A stretch of 64,000 nt of DNA from positions 42,797,129 through 42,861,128 of the forward strand of contig CM051455.1 of assembly GCA_028274465.1 (NCBI GenBank). The letters are read 5' to 3'. Positions 57,701-64,000 of the stretch are shown here, in pieces. Made by a program: the position numbers and the translations under genes. The notes under the pieces were generated by a model. The model made no database searches. It was not told the DNA's origin and was given only the letters and a program-made list of their open reading frames with translations. Source of the DNA: Plantago ovata. Taxonomy: Eukaryota > Streptophyta > Magnoliopsida > Lamiales > Plantaginaceae. How positions within the stretch are numbered: position 1 is the stretch's first letter; each line of letters opens with the position of its first letter.

Positions 57701-58229
57701 CTATATCCTTAGAATTCTGTCTAAGGTAAACAAAATGTTTCATTTTCCATCAAGATCTTTGGGCTTATTTTTCTACTCGATCTGTATAGCTGTATGGTTC
57801 ATGTTATTCATTTTTGTGATATGTCAATCTGTATAGCTATATGGTTCATGTCGTTCATTTTTGTGATGTCTTACCTTACTTTCACATGTCTTGAATTAGA
57901 AGAAACAAAAGATATATTCTTTTTTTTTTTTTTTTGAAATTCAATTGTGTTTATAGTCATCCATTATTTCGAATGTATGTTGAATCTCTTGATGGAATCA
58001 TAGTAAGTGACATGATGCTAATTTAGCATTTCTTTAATCCTTGATGAATTTGACAGTCTTGCATCAGGTTTTATTATTAAAAATCTGACCTCATAGGCAA
58101 GTTATCCTGGTAGACTACCAAAATTACTTTATGTATAGCATCGGTGCGCTCCTTTTAATTGTTGAGAGGAAAAGGTACTTTAATAATCATCTCATATCTG
58201 ATTATTTGATTTTAAAATTTTCTCTACAG
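54772..58229 (+). promoter_or_regulatory. 5' leader and long leader intron of the GSK3 gene (predicted)
   Basis: A CT-rich tract (54772-54835), typical of plant leaders, is followed by a donor tcg|gtacgt at 54914 and, 3.3 kb on, an acceptor ctctacag ending at 58229, 43 bp before the start codon. No coding exon or other gene lies between. Long first introns in plant kinase genes often raise expression. A SINE-like minus-strand fragment (about 57390-57485) lies within it. Splicing is inferred, not proven. Confidence 0.5.
57390..57485 (-). mobile_element. SINE-like fragment in the GSK3 leader intron (minus strand)
   Basis: On the minus strand, a B-box-like word ggtcaagatttcaattcc follows gtacctagtggagatctaaa. 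Only a short tRNA-like head is visible, without a tail. Confidence 0.25.
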
Positions 58230-58272
58230 GTGAATGACCTTTTAGGTGAAAAAAGCAGCTAGTTTTTAGCAA

Positions 58273-61200
58273 ATGGCTTTCACAGGTATGGCACCTTCTG
58301 GCTTAAGGGAATCCCAGAGCCATGTGGTAGGGGCAGATAGATTGCCTCAGGAGTTGAGTGACATGAAGATCCGGGATGACAAGGTAATTTGGGTCGAATT
58401 CGTGCTGTTTCGGATGAAATATTGTATCAATAGTGTTTTCACCTTGACGGTGAATCTGTCTTATTTGATGAGGATGCCGTTTGTTTTGCAGGAAATGGAA
58501 GCAGCAATTGTCGATGGAAATGGGACTGAGACAGGCCACATAATAGTGACAACTATTGGGGGTCGAAATGGCCAGCCAAAGCAGGTATTGTCTTTTTTCT
58601 GTGTTCATGTTTTGGTACTTTCTTCATCTAATACACTTGTTAGATTCTGTGCTATTATAAAGCAACCGATGTTGTTAGATTGCCTAAGCGAGGCCTTCCT
58701 GAGATATCGAGGCCTAGGCAATGGCAGGTTGCTGGGAAAATCAATAGTTTCAAAACTTTTAATCTAATGAAAAAAACAGCTTGTCACATCAGACAAGCAC
58801 ATTATATGTGGAACTTGTTCACTTCTATCCGTAGCTCCTTATCATGAAATTTTGGTATATTTTGGTGCTATTAACTTGTAGAGGTGTCGTATATGTATAG
58901 TATATCTATACTCTTCAGTTTAAAAGTCTGTGAAAGTGAAAATTATTAACTATCATGTAGCTGAAAATACAATAAATGATATTAAAAGCCATTGCCTAGG
59001 AGATTGGTTTATGCTGCCTGCCTAAAAGGCTGCTTTTACAAACTACTACCAACTAAGCCCACAGGCCTGCTCTGGCACCAAAAACAGTTAAGCACGCCCT
59101 CACACCCAAAAAGGAGGAAAGTTACAAATCCAAAGGGAAAGGAGATGATGATCTGGGTGCATGTGAGAGATTTTCATTCTTTTCTAATTATTTTTTGGAT
59201 TAGTTGGAAAATCTGTTGAATTCCCTGCTTGAAATATGGAATGAAATGGTTGCTGCTTTGATTCTTCAAATGGAGGGGATCTATTGCTATGATTATCAAG
59301 ATACCACGGGTTAAACTTTAAGGCCTCTATTTCAAGGAAAATTGATGTTTCATGTCTGTTTTTTTTTTCCTCGACTTATGATGAAATTGGTAAGGCGAAA
59401 TATCTGATGATATTGTAATTGGCACTTGGTATGGTAGACTTGTATAGGTGTAGGTGCAGGGTAACTTAAAGTCGTTGTGTGCATGGCTATAACTGGCTCT
59501 TAATTCTCCTTGTATGTTTAGATTCCGTTTATCAATTTTCTTCTTTCATACTCTATTTTTCTAATTATTACCAGACAATTAGCTACATGGCTGAGCGTAT
59601 TGTTGGGCAAGGATCATTTGGTGTCGTCTTCCAGGTTAGATCTGCGGGTTACTACTTATTGTTTTATGGTGGATACTTGTAATGTCATTACATTACTTCC
59701 TTGTTTTATTAACCCAGGCAAAATGCTTAGAAACCGGGGAAACAGTTGCCATAAAAAAGGTTCTCCAGGACAGGAGGTATAAAAACCGAGAGTTACAGAC
59801 GATGCGCCTTCTTGACCATCCAAATGTTGTATCCCTAAAGCACTGCTTCTTCTCAACAACTGAAAAGGATGAGCTCTATCTTAATTTGGTACTTGAGTAT
59901 GTTCCTGAAACTGTTCACCGTGTTATCAAGCATTATAATAAGCTGAACCAGAGAATGCCGCTCATATATGTGAAGCTGTATACTTACCAGGTATCTTTTC
60001 ATGAACTGCCGTCTTCATAGCTTCATAGGTTCAAATATGCTGCTGCTGTTGTTGGTGTTATTAGTTTTTATAGTTATTTATTATTTAATGCTTTTCAGCT
60101 GCATAATTTATTCTGGAAATAGGATATGTATGATAACCGTATTTTAATATTTTTGGGTTATCATGAATTTCTTTTACTGCAAATAATTCTCTGTGATTAC
60201 TATTGGTTAGAGCTTTGCCATATTAGGGGTGAATCTTGATGATCATGGGAGTGCTCACACTTTCTGATTAGCATGAGAATCTGGATGTTTCAATTATCTT
60301 ATCCAGATTATGCACTGGGGTTAATATTGTTATATTTATAGATATGCTTGTTTTGGCAGATTTTCAGAGCATTGTCTTATATACATCGTGGAATTGGAGT
60401 TTGTCACAGAGACATAAAGCCTCAAAATTTATTGGTATGTTATCAATTTGAACTTTGAATATTGCATAGTGCATTTCAGTTCTTGTTTAAATGCTTATAT
60501 GCGAAAACATGTGTAATACCCTCTGCCAGTCCTTGAGTAATAGAACTCTATTCATGTTATTTTTGGTAACCGATAGCTGTTGTGGGTTCATGTACTGGAC
60601 TTGATACTCTATTGCCGATGGCAAGTAATGTATGTTTGGATTGTCTGCTCTGTTTGCTAGTTGTTTGCTGGAAACTGCGCTTCAGTGCAGGTGCTCTATT
60701 TAATCATGCATCAATCAATGTCTCTGATTATCAGAAGGCTTTGTCTTTTAAGTCATCTGTGGCACTCACACATAAGAACACTTCCTTTCGTCTTCCATGA
60801 TCATTAAGCCCTTTCCTGAGATGAATCCTATCGTCAATTTCTTGGGCAACCAGTTAACATGGTGGTCACTCTGATAGTCTTATGTAGATTAATCCAGATG
60901 ATCCAATAACACACTTCTATACATTTGTTTGTGCAAGGCTGAATTTTTTTTCATATTCTATGATTTGTTTTGTTTGTGTGTGTACTCATTGAACTGCATC
61001 ATTCTATCTGACCTCCTTCACTCTTGTTCTCTAGAGGTTTTTGTTCATGCTAAACATTATGATGTGATGCAGGTTAATCCACACACCCACCAAGTCAAAT
61101 TATGTGATTTTGGAAGTGCCAAAGTTTTGGTATGTGGTATATTTGTTGCAGAGATTCAGTTACTATTGGCTAGTGGAACTTTTGATATTCAAGAACAACT

Positions 61201-62923
61201 TATTTTACAGGTCAAAGGGGAACCCAATATCTCCTATATCTGCTCTAGGTATTACAGAGCACCTGAGCTCATTTTTGGAGCAACTGAGTATACTACTAAT
61301 ATTGACATTTGGTCTGCTGGATGTGTGCTTGCCGAGCTACTTCTTGGACAGGTAGTTATGTTTTGATCCCATCTTGTGCTTCCTTTCCATTTTTATATGG
61401 GAAATTCTTTATGATTAGCCGAAGTATGATTCTTTTATTATCCTCACAGTATGCTTTGTTGCATGTTTTTTCAGCCTCTGTTTCCTGGCGAGAGTGGTGT
61501 AGACCAGCTTGTTGAGATAATCAAGGTTCTCTCATACCATCTCTTGCCTCTATACATCTCATGCACACTCACACTTGACACCGACCTCGGACATTCTTAT
61601 ATATACTTGTTGATACTGTCTTGAACATTTTCATCTCTTTTTCTTCATATTCTGGTGAGACTTCTACATTAGTGAAATAGAGGATTAGTACGCCGGATAG
61701 CATGTTGTATCACTTGTGCAATGTCCAATAGAAAATGCGAAAACCTGTGAAGACCTTTAAAAGAGCCCTGGAAACTACACAGTAGTAGAACTAGAACTAC
61801 AAAATGCAAGCGATTATTACATGTTTCCTACCATATTTGAACTTCTTTTTCAATGAGAACATTACTCTTCTTTTTTAACTTGGAGAAGGGGATGTGTAGA
61901 ATTTCATTTGAACTTTGAATATTACTATTAGCTACCTTGTAGATGGTGAAGTCTGTTGTCAAGTTAGTTTAATGTGGTGCCATTTCTGTGCTGAGCTCCG
62001 TAATAATCTTTTTGCTAGTTTTTAGATGCCGAAATTTCTTTATCCGTTTGGAGTGATCATAGATTCATAGTTTGTTTTGGGGTTATCTTTGGAATTCTGG
62101 TGTTTATAAATAACACCCTCAGGAAATTGTTTTTCACTTTGTCCCCCCAGGTTTTGGGAACTCCAACTCGAGAAGAGATTAAGTGTATGAACCCCAACTA
62201 TACTGAGTTCAAATTTCCTCAAATTAAAGCTCACCCATGGCACAAGGTACTTCCAGAGTTTTAAACCTGTTTACCCTGTACTTCTATATCACCACAATAG
62301 TTATTCTTGTTAGCCTACTCCAAGTCATTTGGATGAAGGCTTAGTTGTTATTTTATTGATTATTCTTGGCTCTGCATCAGATATTCCATAAGCGCATGCC
62401 TCCTGAAGCTGTTGATCTTGTTTCAAGGCTGCTACAGTACTCTCCCAATCTTCGTTGCTCAGCTGTAAGTATTTAATATTGTCATGTTATACTTCTTGTT
62501 AGTGGAGAAGGATGGGGGAAGCAACCGAGAAGATTAAATTCTCTGTTGCTTGTGTTCAACGCTTAGGTCTGTGTCTGTATGTATGTCTTTTTGGGTGTGT
62601 GTATCTGCTACATCTAGGAAATCTTGGTTTCTTGCTTTAATTGATGGTTTGAAATTCACCGCAGATTGATGCCTTGACCCATCCGTTTTTTGATGAACTG
62701 CGTGACCCAAACACGCGTCTGCCGAATGGGCGTTTCCTGCCTCCACTGTTCAACTTTAAACCTCATGGTAACAATTCTTTTCAGACATTACTACACTTGC
62801 TGTCTGTCTTTGTCTCTCATTGTTACATTATTATTCTCAGAGTTCAAGGGTGTCCAAGTAGAGACCATATCAAAGTTGATCCCTGAGCATGCTAGAAAGC
62901 AATCCCCTTCAATTGGATTCTGA
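58273..62923 (+). CDS. GSK3/SHAGGY-like kinase, clade I (ASK alpha/gamma/epsilon type)
   Basis: Twelve coding exons: 58273-58383, 58492-58584, 59575-59634, 59718-59990, 60360-60434, 61073-61129, 61211-61351, 61475-61525, 62151-62246, 62381-62464, 62665-62767 and 62841-62923. They give 408 residues, the family's usual length. GSFGVVF loop (about 80-86), VAIKK (Lys101), HRDIKPQN (Asp197), DFG (Asp216) and the activation-loop tyrosine Tyr232 ([17 protein letters not shown]) are all present, as is TREEIK (293-298), the target of the brassinosteroid-pathway inhibitor bikinin. The N-terminus ([19 protein letters not shown] and [20 protein letters not shown]) is clade I type. Such kinases phosphorylate BES1/BZR1-type factors and many stress and developmental targets. 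The start is the first ATG after the leader acceptor. Confidence 0.96.
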
Positions 62924-64000
62924 TTCTGGCAAATACCAAATGGACTGCCAAACCGACAATGTTCCTGCCCCCGCATGTCCATTTGCTAATGCATATTTGC
63001 CGTTTGTTATTTTGTACTGGGTATCGTAAAAGACATCCTAGGGAAACGCTAGTGTTGTGTTTCAGTTGTCTTTTGTGGTCTTCAAACTACAGCTTCATGT
63101 GGATTTACTATTTATCTTTCAAACTTATTGTTGTTTGGGTCTGTATTGTCTCTTATGAATTTCATTTTTTTCATGTATGTCCTGTTTTTCATGTATCTTT
63201 GGGTAATGGGATGTATATGTTGTACTCGAGATCTTTGAATATGTTATTTGGTCTATATCTTTTAAAGTTTCAGAATTTTTTCTTTTGATTCGGAAGTTTG
63301 AGGTTGAATCGTCCAAATTTCTGTCAATACGCCTTGGATAGTTGAGTGTGACTTGTGAGTTTGTGAAAAATTTGTAGTACCATTTGGGAATGCTAGTTCT
63401 CTCGCCAAAGCTCTTTAGTTCATTAGTTTTAAGTTTGAACAAAAAATGAACTAATATTTTGTAGTTAAAAAAATAATAATTTAAAATCATAAATAAAAGT
63501 AAAGTACATCTTCACTCGAAGCTATTTTGGACTGATCGGAGCAGTTGAGCTTTACTGCCCCGATCCAAGATGGAGCTTTTTATTTATTTATTTATTTTAA
63601 TTATCATTTTGGATGTATTTTTCTTTTAATATTTTTTTCCATTGATTTGGACCAAAATGATATTATTGATCCATTGAAATCTATTATGTAATTAAATACA
63701 TTATTTCGGATAAAAACAACCTCTTACCACTATTGCATCAGTTGGTCAGTCGGGTATCTATATGTTAGTCTTAGGCCTAAGGCTAAGAGTGTAATAAAAT
63801 ATTTTGATTAGATAAAACATTATAATGTTGCAGTGTTTAACAATGATTAAATAATTTTTAAGCAATAGATTTTTAATTAAATAAATCTAAATAATTAAGA
63901 ACCAGGAAAGCTAAAGCTTTGTCTAAACAAAACTCTGTACATTTGGCACTTATATTTAACAATGTCAAAGTGCATCTCTAATAATATAGACTTTTTATTT
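62924..64000. other. GSK3 3' UTR and intergenic
   Basis: Probable 3' UTR to about 63290, then AT-rich intergenic DNA. A short CTCCGATC-type GC-richer patch (63520-63565) resembles a patch at about 47165-47320 inside the TIR element, possibly a shared repeat. No gene seen before the window ends. Confidence 0.4.

Noticed and set aside
62959-63288. Open frame of 109 codons after the GSK3 stop
   Set aside because: T-rich 3' UTR translation with no recognisable domain.
1-64000. CRISPR arrays, operons, bacterial ribosome binding sites and Rho-independent terminators
   Set aside because: This is spliced nuclear plant DNA. No regular repeat-spacer array or prokaryotic gene organisation was seen.

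Overview
The window is nuclear DNA from a flowering plant, most likely a eudicot. Genes have many short exons with GT-AG introns, the intergenic DNA is AT-rich, and the gene families are typical of plants: NEAP, a short-ectodomain receptor-like kinase, an X8 protein, a GSK3/SHAGGY kinase and a NYN-LOTUS protein. Several transposon families are plant-specific, including Cassandra. I cannot name the species. No CRISPR array, functional rRNA gene or convincing tRNA gene was seen.

Layout. 1-69 is the 3' end of an unidentified gene. 1202-2374 is an internally deleted hAT transposon with an exact 8-bp target duplication. 4429-7286 (minus) is a MARF1-like NYN-domain gene with two one-base frame breaks. 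8379-12857 is a Mutator-like element with TIRs of about 215 bp, a 9-bp target duplication and an interior of degenerate repeats that flip orientation near the middle. 15658-20275 is a nested structure: a minus-strand Cassandra TRIM, split by about 3 kb of DNA that looks mitochondrial and split again by a second, plus-strand Cassandra. 20769-21716 is an inverted-repeat element carrying what looks like a PPR gene fragment. 23093-26341 is NEAP. 26978-29275 holds a direct duplication around other repeats. 36899-39533 is a receptor-like kinase. 41407-44612 (minus) is a TBC-domain RabGAP. 45170-52500 is a tandem duplication: the first copy carries a decapitated X8 pseudogene, the second an intact three-exon X8 gene. 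The second copy was hit in turn by a MITE-like element, then a LINE, then a hAT MITE inside the LINE. 58273-62923 is a clade I GSK3/SHAGGY-like kinase with a probable 3.3-kb 5' UTR intron.

The host genes do not form a pathway or cluster. Their roles are RNA turnover (NYN), nuclear envelope organisation (NEAP), membrane signalling (RLK), Rab GTPase control (TBC), cell-wall beta-glucan binding (X8) and hormone or stress signalling (GSK3). The unusual content is the layered mobile-element record. The strongest case is the nested Cassandra with the organelle-like insert bordered by a perfect 12-bp inverted repeat. Next come the Mutator-like element with its mirror-image repeat arrays and the X8 duplication whose two copies give an empty-site record of three successive insertions.
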